Positions 6,439 to 12,973 of a DNA stretch of 12,973 nt are shown here, in pieces. Both the position numbers and the translations under genes were made by a program. The DNA comes from Hyphococcus sp. (lineage in GTDB: Bacteria > Pseudomonadota > Alphaproteobacteria > Caulobacterales > Parvularculaceae), in contig BQJG01000081.1 in the NCBI GenBank assembly GCA_021604585.1, forward strand, positions 1 to 12,973, given 5' to 3'. The notes under the pieces were generated by a model. The model did not search any database and was not told the DNA's origin. It was given only the letters and a program-made list of their open reading frames with translations. Each line of letters starts with the position of its first letter. Within the stretch, counting starts at the first letter, position 1.

Positions 6439-7146
6439 ATGGCGCGAACGTATAATCAGGACTGCATTCTGGCCCATGCGCTGGATTTGCTGGGCGAGCG
6501 ATGGACGCTGCTCATCATGCGCGATCTGTTTCTGGGGCCGCAGCGTTTTGGCGATTTGCAAGCGGGTCTCCCTGGCATTGGCGCAAATTTGCTGTCAAAG
6601 CGGCTCAAAGAACTCGAGGAAGCGGGCTTGCTGGAAGCGGTAAGCGCTGGCGATGCGCGCGGACGCTATAGGCTCACCCAAACAGGCGAAGCGCTGCGGC
6701 CATCGATCCGCACATTGATGAAATGGTCGATCATGTATTTCATGGAGCGGCCGGACTCTTGCGCGGCGCGCGAGAGTATTTTCACAAACGAGCTGCAGCC
6801 AGACTCAGTTGCGCTCGCGGTGGAAATTTTCGCCGGTTATTGTCCGGATCCGGATAATAATTACGTCGCGCATCTTCTGATCGACGATTTTCCATACACA
6901 ATTTACAACATGAACGGCGCGATGACGGTGCGTCGCGGCGGCGACGGGCCAGCGGTTGCGACGATAATTTCAGATGTCGCGACCATGATGCAGTCATTCC
7001 GGATGGAATTATCTTTGGACGAAGCCAAGGCGCGCATGAAAATGAGCGGCGACCAGAAAGCGCTTACGCATCTGTTGCGTTGCATCGTCCACAAGGAAGC
7101 GCATGACCACGCTGAGACGGTTGCACAGCTTGCATCTGCGTCCTAA
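6439..7146 (+). CDS. HxlR-family winged-helix transcriptional regulator
   Basis: The product is a 235-residue DNA-binding protein. The start at 6439 is favoured by GGGAGG (6426-6431) seven bases upstream and by the family N-terminus MARTYNQDC. An in-frame ATG at 6367 would add 24 residues without a good site. Residues 7-100 are a clear HxlR winged helix: CILAHALDLLGERWTLLIMR (9-28), FGDLQAGLPGIGANLLSKRL (37-56) as the recognition region, and the wing around GRYRLTQTGEAL (75-86). The N-terminal cysteine (Cys9) occupies the position used for redox sensing in some HxlR/DUF24 proteins, which is suggestive only. The C-terminal 130 residues exceed a minimal HxlR domain and resemble the SCP2-like extension seen in many proteobacterial members, possibly for ligand binding. 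Likely targets are itself and the divergent exported protein. Its stop overlaps that of scoB tail to tail. Confidence 0.9.
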   Translation: MARTYNQDCILAHALDLLGERWTLLIMRDLFLGPQRFGDLQAGLPGIGANLLSKRLKELEEAGLLEAVSAGDARGRYRLTQTGEALRPSIRTLMKWSIMYFMERPDSCAARESIFTNELQPDSVALAVEIFAGYCPDPDNNYVAHLLIDDFPYTIYNMNGAMTVRRGGDGPAVATIISDVATMMQSFRMELSLDEAKARMKMSGDQKALTHLLRCIVHKEAHDHAETVAQLASAS

Positions 7147-7793
7147 ATCGCAACCTCAAACGAAGCTTCGGTCAGCGTTTTCACGTCATCCACAGAAACA
7201 CCCTGCGCGAGCTCGGTGAGGCGCATGCCCTTGCCGCCGTCAATCTCAAACACGCCGAGATTGGTGATGACCATGTCAACGACCGCCTTGCCCGTCAGCG
7301 GCAGGGAGCATTCGTGCAGGAGCTTCGGATCGCCCGCTTTTGACGCGTGATCCATCACAACAACAACACGTTTGACGCCGGCGACGAGGTCCATGGCGCC
7401 GCCCATGCCCTTGACCATCTTGCCCGGGATCATCCAGTTGGCGAGGTCGCCTTTTTCGGAAACTTCCATGGCGCCGAGAATGGAAAGATCGATATGCCCG
7501 CCGCGGATCATCGCAAAGGAATCGGCGCTTGAGAAATAAGACGTGCGGCGCAATTCGGTGATGGTTTGCTTGCCGGCGTTGATCAGATCGGGATCGACCT
7601 GATCGTCATAAGGGAAGGGGCCCATGCCGAGCATCCCGTTTTCCGATTGCAAGGTGACGTCGATATCCTCGGCGATGTGGTTCGCGACGAGTGTCGGAAT
7701 GCCAATACCGAGATTAACGTAAAACCCGTCTTCGAGTTCCTTTGCCGCGCGCGCCGCCATTTGATCGCGGCTCCATCCTGCTGCTTCAGCCAT
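7143..7793 (-). CDS. scoB: 3-oxoacid CoA-transferase subunit B (succinyl-CoA:acetoacetate type)
   Basis: This is the 216-residue catalytic subunit, at the usual length for ScoB. Family motifs include NLGIGIPTLVANHI (27-40), the catalytic glutamate in LQSENGMLGMGPFP (48-61, Glu51), GGHIDLSILGAMEV (98-111) and GKMVKGMGGAMDLV (124-137). Together with subunit A it moves CoA from succinyl-CoA (or another acyl-CoA) onto acetoacetate through a glutamyl-CoA thioester, allowing use of ketone bodies or polyhydroxybutyrate products. I chose the ATG at 7793: it follows the TAG of subunit A by one base, has GGGAG ten bases upstream inside the subunit A gene, and gives the standard N-terminus. The longer in-frame start at 7931 would lie deep inside subunit A. 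Its TAG shares bases with the TAA of the convergent HxlR-type gene. Confidence 0.95.
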   Translation of the reverse strand: MAEAAGWSRDQMAARAAKELEDGFYVNLGIGIPTLVANHIAEDIDVTLQSENGMLGMGPFPYDDQVDPDLINAGKQTITELRRTSYFSSADSFAMIRGGHIDLSILGAMEVSEKGDLANWMIPGKMVKGMGGAMDLVAGVKRVVVVMDHASKAGDPKLLHECSLPLTGKAVVDMVITNLGVFEIDGGKGMRLTELAQGVSVDDVKTLTEASFEVAI

Positions 7794-7794
7794 G

Positions 7795-8499
7795 CTATGC
7801 GGTCTCCCTTTGGCGGATGGTGCGATTTTCGATGCGCTTTTCCTGTTTACCGACGATGACATGCTGAACGAAAATGCCCGGCGTGTGAATGTTGTCAGGA
7901 TCGAAACTGCCGAGCGGCACGATCTCTTCAACTTCGGCGACGGTGATTTTGCCCGCTGTCGCCATCATCGGATTAAAGTTACGTGCGGTTTTGCGATAGA
8001 TCAGATTGCCTTGTTCGTCGGCTTTCCACGCCTTGACGATGGAAAGATCAGCGACGAGGCCGGTCTCCATAATGTAGGTCTCGCCGTTGAACTCCTTGTG
8101 TTCCTTGCCTTCGGCGATCAGCGTGCCGACACCGGTTTTTGTATAAAAGCCGGGAATGCCTGCGCCGCCGGCGCGGCAGCGTTCTGCCAGCGTGCCTTGC
8201 GGGTTGAACTCAAGCTCTAACTCGCCTGAAAGATATTGCCGTTCAAACTCTTTATTCTCACCCACATAAGATGAAATCATTTTTTTGATCTGGCGGGTTT
8301 GCAGCAGCAGTCCCAACCCGAAATCATCAACGCCTGCATTATTTGAAATGACAGTCAGGTCTTTTACGCCGGAATCGCGCAACGCAGCGATCAGGTTTTC
8401 AGCGATGCCGCAAAGGCCAAAGCCGCCGGACATGACCGTCATGCCGTCAAATAATATTCCGTCCAGGGCTGCCTGGGCGTTAGGCTTGATTTTTTTCAT
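7795..8499 (-). CDS. scoA: 3-oxoacid CoA-transferase subunit A (succinyl-CoA:acetoacetate type)
   Basis: This is a 234-residue CoA-transferase family I alpha subunit of standard length. It shows the CoA-binding SGGFGLCGIAENLI (24-37), ISNNAGVDDFGLG (51-63), NPQGTLAERCRAGGAGIPGF (99-118) and YTKTGVGTLIAEGKE (119-133), all characteristic of ScoA/AtoD-type subunits. It forms a heteromer with subunit B encoded one base downstream, and the tight spacing should keep their synthesis in step. The ATG is supported by GGAG seven bases upstream. The NPQGT and GGAGIPGF signatures fit the succinyl-CoA:3-ketoacid branch better than the acetate or glutaconate branches, but donor preference is inferred. The gene is divergent from the sulfotransferase-like gene across 73 bases. 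Confidence 0.95.
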   Translation of the reverse strand: MKKIKPNAQAALDGILFDGMTVMSGGFGLCGIAENLIAALRDSGVKDLTVISNNAGVDDFGLGLLLQTRQIKKMISSYVGENKEFERQYLSGELELEFNPQGTLAERCRAGGAGIPGFYTKTGVGTLIAEGKEHKEFNGETYIMETGLVADLSIVKAWKADEQGNLIYRKTARNFNPMMATAGKITVAEVEEIVPLGSFDPDNIHTPGIFVQHVIVGKQEKRIENRTIRQRETA

Positions 8500-8572
8500 G
8501 GGCTGACTCCGAATGCGGGCCGAATGTGGATTTGCACTAGCTTAAAACCCCCTGTAAGTCCAGAAACGGCTT
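8500..8572. promoter_or_regulatory. Divergent intergenic region between scoA and the sulfotransferase-like gene
   Basis: These 73 bases must carry promoters for both directions if neither gene is transcribed from elsewhere. A TTGCAC box (8532-8537) with 17 bases to a poor TAAGTC (8555-8560) is the best plus-strand candidate. No good minus-strand pair is seen. I see no clear operator. Confidence 0.25.
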
Positions 8573-9610
8573 ATGACAAACGCTTCCATTAATATGCGCG
8601 AATTGGCGCGTGACCCGAGCTGGTTTCCGCACGCTTTGGATGCGCGGCAAGGTGTTGTTGCTTGTGTCAAAATCGCGCGCGACAGACTGGCGGCGGAACC
8701 GTTTCTTGACCAGCGTATGGAAAAGTCGGTGACCGGGTCGGCAAACGCGCCTTTGAACGCATTGATCGGCGAAACGCAGCCTGCAGGGTTGCCTTCCTTT
8801 ATCTTTCATACCGCCTTTTGTTGTTCGACCTTGATGGCGAAGGCGCTGGATGCGCGCGGCGCCGCGCTGGCGCTGAAAGAACCGAACATTTTGATGGATG
8901 TGTCAAACCTCACGCGCATGGCGACCGGCGCCGCAGCCGGGCAGCAGGCGCAACGCAATGTGGCCGGCATTGTCAACTTGCTGGCGCGACGGCATGAAGC
9001 CGGCGAGCGCATTCTGATCAAACCGACCAACACAGCGAATAATCTTGCGCCAGTGATGGCTGCGTCCGGCGCGCCGGTAGTTTTTCTTTATGGCGATCTG
9101 CGCGCGTTTCTGGTTTCTGTCCTGAAGAAGGGCGAAGCCTGCAAGGCGTTCATCCGCAAGCAATACACGATCTTCATGCTCGACAAAGAGGGCGTTGCGG
9201 GCATTCCCGAACGGCAGGGGCTGGGTCTCACCGATCTGCAGATCGCCGCGCTTGTATGGCGTCACCAGATGGAGCTGTTTGCAAAAGTGCTGGCGCAATA
9301 TGGCGCGAAGAATGTGCGTTCTCTCTATTTCCGCGATTTGCTGATGGCGCCGCAGGCGACGCTGGCGGCAGCGGCGAAACATCTGAAACTGGAGATAAGC
9401 GACAAAGCCTTATCCGACAACGTTGCTGCGGTGTTCTCCAAAAACGCCAAGTTTGAAAATCAGGAATACACGCCGGAAGAACGTTCGCGCGATGAACAGT
9501 CGCTGGAAGACCGTCATCGCACGGAACTCGACATGATTGAGGGCTGGGCGAAGCAGATGCGTTTCGCCGTTGATGTTCCTGACCGTCTTCCGCATTCTCT
9601 GGTTTCATAA
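8573..9610 (+). CDS. Sulfotransferase-like P-loop protein, function unassigned
   Basis: The 345-residue protein appears soluble, with no signal peptide or membrane segment. The strand-loop-helix FIFHTAFCCSTLMAKALD (76-93) has the position and shape of the 5'-phosphosulfate (PAPS) loop of sulfotransferases, but CCST replaces the usual R/K-SGT core. LKEPN (101-105) follows, and VVFLYGDLRAFLVSVLKKG (169-187) resembles the second, 3'-phosphate-binding element, where an arginine and a serine are expected. Proteins of this kind are often labelled sulfotransferase-like or hypothetical; I cannot state a substrate. No clear ribosome-binding site precedes the ATG, and a second in-frame ATG occurs at 8594. 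The serine hydrolase gene follows closely, so the two are probably co-transcribed. Confidence 0.72.
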   Translation: MTNASINMRELARDPSWFPHALDARQGVVACVKIARDRLAAEPFLDQRMEKSVTGSANAPLNALIGETQPAGLPSFIFHTAFCCSTLMAKALDARGAALALKEPNILMDVSNLTRMATGAAAGQQAQRNVAGIVNLLARRHEAGERILIKPTNTANNLAPVMAASGAPVVFLYGDLRAFLVSVLKKGEACKAFIRKQYTIFMLDKEGVAGIPERQGLGLTDLQIAALVWRHQMELFAKVLAQYGAKNVRSLYFRDLLMAPQATLAAAAKHLKLEISDKALSDNVAAVFSKNAKFENQEYTPEERSRDEQSLEDRHRTELDMIEGWAKQMRFAVDVPDRLPHSLVS

Positions 9611-9629
9611 AAAGGCTGGTGTCCAAAAC

Positions 9630-11069
9630 GTGCAAAATCCGAAACAAGAAAAAGCCGCCGGGCTCGCGCAAAAGAAGACGCCGGTCTTAGGTTATGTGTT
9701 TGCGGCGCTTGGCTTTGCCGTGGCGGTGGTGGTGGTTTATCAGGGCGTCAAGCTTGACCGGATCGCGCGGATCGGCGCCGGCTATAAAGCCAAGATTGCG
9801 TGTTCTGAAATTTTTGTGGCGGGGCGCGACCGCAAGGCTGTCATCGCCCATGAATTTGACGGCATGCCCGCCGCCATGGAGCAGATTAAAATCACAGCGA
9901 ACATGGACGCAAAAACCGTGCGCGCGAATGCGCCGTTCGGCCTCGGCGCGGCGCGCGCGATTTATCGCGATGGCTATGGCTGCACGCTCGCCAATGCCGG
10001 GCGCATTACGCCGCTGCCTGAACCGCCCGCCGCAATCGAAGCGCAAGCCTGGGACGAAGCGCCGCCGGTTTCTGGACAAGCCAATCCGCGCATCGATTAC
10101 GCCGCCCTAGATTTTGCGCTCACCCGCGCGTTTGAAGACAATGCACCGAATCATCGCGCCGTGCTGGTCGCTGTGGACGGCAAGATCGTCGATGAGCGCT
10201 ATGCGGAAGGTTTCGACAAGGACACCGCTTTTCTGTCGTGGTCCATGGGCAAGAGCGTCACGGCGACGCTGGTCGGCGCGGCAGTCGAGCGCGGGCTGAT
10301 CGATGTCAACGATCCGGCGCCGGTTCCCGAATGGGAAGGCGACACGCAGAAATCGCACATAAGCTGGAACGACCTTCTGCAGATGCAGAGCGGCCTCGCC
10401 TTCGAAGAGAATTACGAAAAAATCCGATCTGAAGTGAATCGCATGCTTTTTGAAAAAGCCGAGGCCGGCGCCGTTGCTGCGCGCTCGCCCGTAGAATACG
10501 CACCGGGCGAGCATTGGTCTTATTCGAGCGGCACGACCAATCTGATTGCACGCACGTTGCGGCAGGTCTTGGAAGCGGAAGGCATGGATTTTTACGCCTT
10601 CGCCCATGACGCGATCCTTTCGCCCATTGGCGCTTCGAGTGTTGTCATGGAGCCTGATGCGTCAGGCGCGATGATCGGCTCGTCATTTGTTTATGCAACA
10701 GCGCGCGATTGGGCGCGGCTCGGTCAGCTTTACTTGCAGGACGGCGTCTGGAACGGCGAGCGGTTGCTGCCCGAAAACTGGAATGATTATGTGGCGACGC
10801 CGGCGGGCGCGTCGGACAACCAATATGGCGCGCAATTCTGGCTCAATCTCGACAGCGAAAGCCGCGAACGGTTTTTCCCCGGCGTGACGGAGGAGATGTA
10901 TTTCTTCGCCGGTCACGAAGGTCAGTACACGTTCATCATTCCTGACAAGCGCATGGTCATTGTTCGCACCGGGATGACCCGCGGGCAAACAGCGATGAAG
11001 GCTGTCGCGCCGCTGATCAAAGAGATTTACGACGCGGTCGGCATGCCGGCGGACGAGACCGTCAATTGA
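9630..11069 (+). CDS. Membrane-anchored serine hydrolase, class C beta-lactamase/NylB-like family
   Basis: With a GTG start at 9630 the product has 479 residues: a short basic cytoplasmic tail, one membrane helix (about 19-40) and a large domain facing the periplasm. The catalytic signature is Ser205-Met-Gly-Lys208 in SWSMGKSVTATLVG (203-216). The second motif is Tyr298 in YSSGTTNLIA (298-307), and the KTG-equivalent is GHEGQ (428-432). This arrangement fits the beta-lactamase-related/esterase group that includes 6-aminohexanoate-dimer hydrolase, rather than a true resistance enzyme. The substrate is unknown; peptides or esters in the envelope are possible. The start is uncertain: in-frame ATG 9573 and TTG 9537 overlap the upstream gene and lack ribosome-binding sites, while GTG 9630 has only a distant AAGG. 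About 150 residues between the helix and the hydrolase fold are of unclear nature. The last bases overlap the next gene. Confidence 0.85.
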   Translation: MQNPKQEKAAGLAQKKTPVLGYVFAALGFAVAVVVVYQGVKLDRIARIGAGYKAKIACSEIFVAGRDRKAVIAHEFDGMPAAMEQIKITANMDAKTVRANAPFGLGAARAIYRDGYGCTLANAGRITPLPEPPAAIEAQAWDEAPPVSGQANPRIDYAALDFALTRAFEDNAPNHRAVLVAVDGKIVDERYAEGFDKDTAFLSWSMGKSVTATLVGAAVERGLIDVNDPAPVPEWEGDTQKSHISWNDLLQMQSGLAFEENYEKIRSEVNRMLFEKAEAGAVAARSPVEYAPGEHWSYSSGTTNLIARTLRQVLEAEGMDFYAFAHDAILSPIGASSVVMEPDASGAMIGSSFVYATARDWARLGQLYLQDGVWNGERLLPENWNDYVATPAGASDNQYGAQFWLNLDSESRERFFPGVTEEMYFFAGHEGQYTFIIPDKRMVIVRTGMTRGQTAMKAVAPLIKEIYDAVGMPADETVN

Positions 11070-11443
11070 CCGAACCGGATCTCGACCAGTTCGACGTGCT
11101 GGTGCGCGCGGCTTATCAAAAACTCCCGGCCGAATTCCGCGCGCTTTGCGGCAATGTGGTGATCCACACGGCGGAGAAAGCCGAGCCCGAAATCCTTGCT
11201 GAGTTCGGCATGGACGATCCGCTGGAATTGTCGGGCCTGTTCGAGGGCGTTGAACTGGCGGCAGCGGACGAGACGCCGCCCAACCATGTTCATCTGTATC
11301 GGCGGTCGATCCTCGCGGAACTGGCGGAGACGCCCGGCCTGACGCTGCACGACCTTGTGACCCATGTGCTGGTCCACGAAATCGGCCATCATTTCGGCCT
11401 TTCCGATGAAGACATGCACGCCATTGAAGACGCCGCCGAGTAA
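11066..11443 (+). CDS. Small zincin-like metallopeptidase family protein (HExxHxxGxxD)
   Basis: This 125-residue protein most likely starts at the TTG (11066-11068) that overlaps the TGA of the serine hydrolase gene, a 4-base overlap implying translational coupling. The active-site signature is HEIGHHFGLSD (104-114), giving His104, Glu105, His108 and a possible third ligand Asp114, as in the small MMP-like zincin family (DUF1025 type). The N-terminal half, with LPAEFRALCGNVVIHTAEKA (20-39), also matches the family pattern in which a PPEF-like segment precedes a strand. There is no signal peptide, so it is probably cytoplasmic. Members are commonly annotated as metallopeptidase family proteins with no known substrate, and the length fits. 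The rare TTG start probably keeps its level below that of the hydrolase. Confidence 0.87.
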   Translation: MTEPDLDQFDVLVRAAYQKLPAEFRALCGNVVIHTAEKAEPEILAEFGMDDPLELSGLFEGVELAAADETPPNHVHLYRRSILAELAETPGLTLHDLVTHVLVHEIGHHFGLSDEDMHAIEDAAE

Positions 11444-11456
11444 AGCGCTTTTAATT

Positions 11457-11471
11457 TGCTCAAAAAGAGCA
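11457..11471 (+). other. Small hairpin directly upstream of nadE overlapping its ribosome-binding site
   Basis: TGCTC (11457-11461) and GAGCA (11467-11471) form a perfect 5-bp stem around an AAAAA loop. The 3' arm contains the only Shine-Dalgarno-like AGAG (11466-11469) before the two candidate nadE starts. It is preceded by the 10-base palindrome AAAGCGCTTT (11442-11451) over the metallopeptidase stop. There is no T-run after the stem, so it is not an intrinsic terminator. It may modestly limit nadE translation, or be incidental. Confidence 0.3.
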
Positions 11472-11483
11472 TAAATGCTGACC

Positions 11484-12973
11484 ATGACCGACCGGCTCAC
11501 CATTGCGCTTGCGCAGATCGCCCCACTGGTTGGCGACATTAACGGCAATGTCGCGCGCATCCTCGCCGCGCGGGAAAAGGCGCCCGCCGCCGACCTTGTA
11601 ATTTTTTGCGAGCTGATCGTCTCCGGCTATCCGCCCGAAGACCTCGTGCAAAAACCCGCCTATCAGCGCGCCTGCATGGAGGCGGTCGAACGGCTTGCTA
11701 AAGCGACGGGCGACGGAGGTCCGGCGATGATCGTCGGTTCGCCATGGAGAGAAGGCGGCGCGCTTTATAACGCTGCGTTCCTGCTCGCCGAAGGAAAGAT
11801 TGCCGCAAAGCGCTACAAGGTGCGGCTCCCCAATTACGGCGTCTTTGACGAGCCGCGCCGGTTTACGCCGGGGCCGGACTATCCCGAGCCGATTGAGTTC
11901 ATGGGTCTAAAGCTTGGCCTGATGATCTGCGAAGATATGTGGCTGCCCGGCGCAGGTGAACATCTGGCTGGCAAAGGCGCGGAGATTTTCATCGTCCCGC
12001 ACGGATCGCCCTTCCGCAAATCGGCGCTTGAAGAACGCAGTATGGCGGCGCGCGCGCGGGTCGCCGCGACCGGCCTGCCGCTGATCTTTTTAAACCAGCT
12101 AGCGGGACAGGACGAAGTCCTGTTCGAGGGCGCGTGCTTCATCATGGATGCGGGCGGCGCCGTCACCCATCGCATGCCGCAATTTGAAGAAACCATCGCG
12201 GTCACTGAATGGAAGAAAGACGCGGGCGGATGGACATGTGCTAAAGGGCCGAGCCATGATTGGGTCGAGGGCGAGGCGATGGTCTATCGCGCGGTCACCA
12301 TGGCGGTGCGCGATTATGTGACGAAGAACCATTTCAAGGGCGTGGTGATCGGGCTTTCCGGCGGCGTCGATTCCGCGCTCACCGCAGCGATTGCGGTGGA
12401 TGCGCTCGGCGCCGACGCGGTCAAATGCGTGATGATGCCGTCGCGCTATACGTCGAAGGAAAGCCTTGAGGATGCGGAAGCCTGCGCCAAAGCGCTCGGC
12501 GTTTCCTATCGCTCCATCGGCATCGAGCCCGGCGTCGCGGCGTTCGATGAGATGCTAAGCGATGCCTTTCACAATCTCAAACCCGACGTCACCGAAGAAA
12601 ATATCCAATCTCGCCTGCGCGGCGTCTTGCTTATGGCGCTGTCCAACAAGTTCGGCGACATGGTGCTGACCACCGGCAACAAGTCGGAAATGTCGGTGGG
12701 CTATGCGACGCTCTATGGCGACATGAATGGCGGCTACAATCCGCTGAAGGATCTGTACAAGCTTGAGGTCTTCGCGCTTTGCCGCTGGCGCAACGCCCAT
12801 CACGCGGCGGACCTCAAGGGCCCGAAAGGCGAAGTCATCCCGGAACGGATTCTTGCGAAGCCGCCATCCGCTGAATTGCGTAAGGATCAGAAAGACGAAG
12901 ACTCGCTCCCACCTTACGACGTGCTCGATCCGATCCTTGAGATGCTGGTGGAAAAAGAAATGGCGGTGCGCGA
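11484..12973 (+). CDS. nadE: Glutamine-dependent NAD+ synthetase (3' end outside window)
   Basis: This is an open frame of 496 residues running off the window; family members are usually a little over 550. The N-terminal nitrilase-type glutaminase domain (about 5-250) has the intact triad Glu43 (FCELIVSGYPPEDL), Lys112 (KRYKVRLPNYGVFDE) and Cys149 (LMICEDMW). The C-terminal ammonia-dependent synthetase domain starts near 260 with the ATP-pyrophosphatase P-loop GLSGGVDSALTAAIA (290-304) and includes TGNKSEMSVGYATLYGDMNG and YNPLKDLYKLEVFALC. It amidates nicotinic acid adenine dinucleotide to NAD+ using glutamine-derived ammonia and ATP, the last step of NAD synthesis, in the cytoplasm. Two in-frame ATGs exist, 11475 and 11484. 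The second gives the typical short MTDRLTIALAQIAP start, while the first lies closer to the AGAG motif. The gene follows the metallopeptidase by about 40 bases and may share its transcript. Confidence 0.96.
   Translation, partial: MTDRLTIALAQIAPLVGDINGNVARILAAREKAPAADLVIFCELIVSGYPPEDLVQKPAYQRACMEAVERLAKATGDGGPAMIVGSPWREGGALYNAAFLLAEGKIAAKRYKVRLPNYGVFDEPRRFTPGPDYPEPIEFMGLKLGLMICEDMWLPGAGEHLAGKGAEIFIVPHGSPFRKSALEERSMAARARVAATGLPLIFLNQLAGQDEVLFEGACFIMDAGGAVTHRMPQFEETIAVTEWKKDAGGWTCAKGPSHDWVEGEAMVYRAVTMAVRDYVTKNHFKGVVIGLSGGVDSALTAAIAVDALGADAVKCVMMPSRYTSKESLEDAEACAKALGVSYRSIGIEPGVAAFDEMLSDAFHNLKPDVTEENIQSRLRGVLLMALSNKFGDMVLTTGNKSEMSVGYATLYGDMNGGYNPLKDLYKLEVFALCRWRNAHHAADLKGPKGEVIPERILAKPPSAELRKDQKDEDSLPPYDVLDPILEMLVEKEMAVR

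Noticed and set aside
7794..7931. Longer subunit B start inside scoA
   Set aside because: The extra 46 residues would be an out-of-frame reading of scoA. The ATG at 7793 matches the family N-terminus and has GGGAG upstream.
9537..9629. Earlier starts for the serine hydrolase (TTG 9537, ATG 9573)
   Set aside because: They overlap the end of the preceding gene and have no Shine-Dalgarno sequence. They are not excluded outright, because the GTG at 9630 also has only a weak site.
9228..9671. Minus-strand open frame (147 codons) opposite the sulfotransferase-like gene
   Set aside because: Its arginine/proline/serine-rich composition is typical of antisense readings of GC-rich genes, and it shows no motif.
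11442..11451. AAAGCGCTTT palindrome after the metallopeptidase stop as a terminator
   Set aside because: A palindrome without a loop cannot form a stable hairpin, and no T-run follows an adequate stem.
11027..11560. Minus-strand open frame (177 codons) spanning the metallopeptidase gene and the nadE start
   Set aside because: It runs antisense through two recognised genes, shows no family motif and has no supporting context.
1..12973. CRISPR arrays, insertion sequences, prophage, defence islands, tRNA genes
   Set aside because: No direct-repeat arrays, transposase motifs, phage genes or cloverleaf-like sequences were seen. The recognisable genes are mostly metabolic or housekeeping.

Overview
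The window looks like an ordinary chromosomal stretch of a Gram-negative bacterium, most probably an alphaproteobacterium. The support is the GC-rich sequence with strong gcg/ggc codon preference, the class II DAHP synthase, the two-subunit 3-oxoacid CoA-transferase, the glutamine-dependent NAD+ synthetase, and a sugar oxidoreductase/aminotransferase pair of the kind used for diamino-sugar synthesis. The exact genus cannot be read from the sequence. I see no tRNA, rRNA, CRISPR array, insertion sequence or phage gene.

Layout. (1) Positions 1-2051, plus strand: the 3' end of argC, then after 23 bases a CPA2-family (KefB/KefC/YbaL-like) cation:proton antiporter with a C-terminal RCK domain. (2) 2075-4188, minus strand: a Gfo/Idh/MocA oxidoreductase (GTG start) and a DegT/DnrJ/EryC1-type aminotransferase overlapping by 4 bases. 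They resemble GnnA/GnnB or WbpB/WbpE partners that oxidise and then transaminate a UDP-amino-sugar. (3) 4388-5743, minus: class II DAHP synthase, the entry step of aromatic biosynthesis. (4) 5831-6240, minus: a strong intrinsic terminator behind a small exported protein that has its own recognisable sigma-70-type promoter. (5) 6439-7146, plus: an HxlR-type regulator, divergent from the small exported protein. (6) 7143-8499, minus: scoB and scoA, the CoA-transferase subunits. The scoB stop overlaps the regulator's stop tail to tail. (7) 8573 to the end, plus: a sulfotransferase-like P-loop protein, a membrane-anchored SxxK serine hydrolase, a small HExxHxxGxxD metallopeptidase coupled by a TTG/TGA overlap, and nadE, which is cut by the window end. 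The tight spacing suggests one transcription unit.

Functionally the window mixes amino-acid biosynthesis (arginine, aromatics), cell-envelope sugar modification, ketone-body or acetoacetate metabolism, ion homeostasis and NAD synthesis. Nothing here is clearly a new system. The least ordinary items are the oxidoreductase/aminotransferase pair with a set of mutually exclusive hairpins in its GC-rich leader (4198-4256), the AT-rich divergent control region between the HxlR regulator and the small exported protein, and the hydrolase/metallopeptidase pair. Four starts were chosen downstream of the longest possible reading frame, using ribosome-binding sites and family N-termini.
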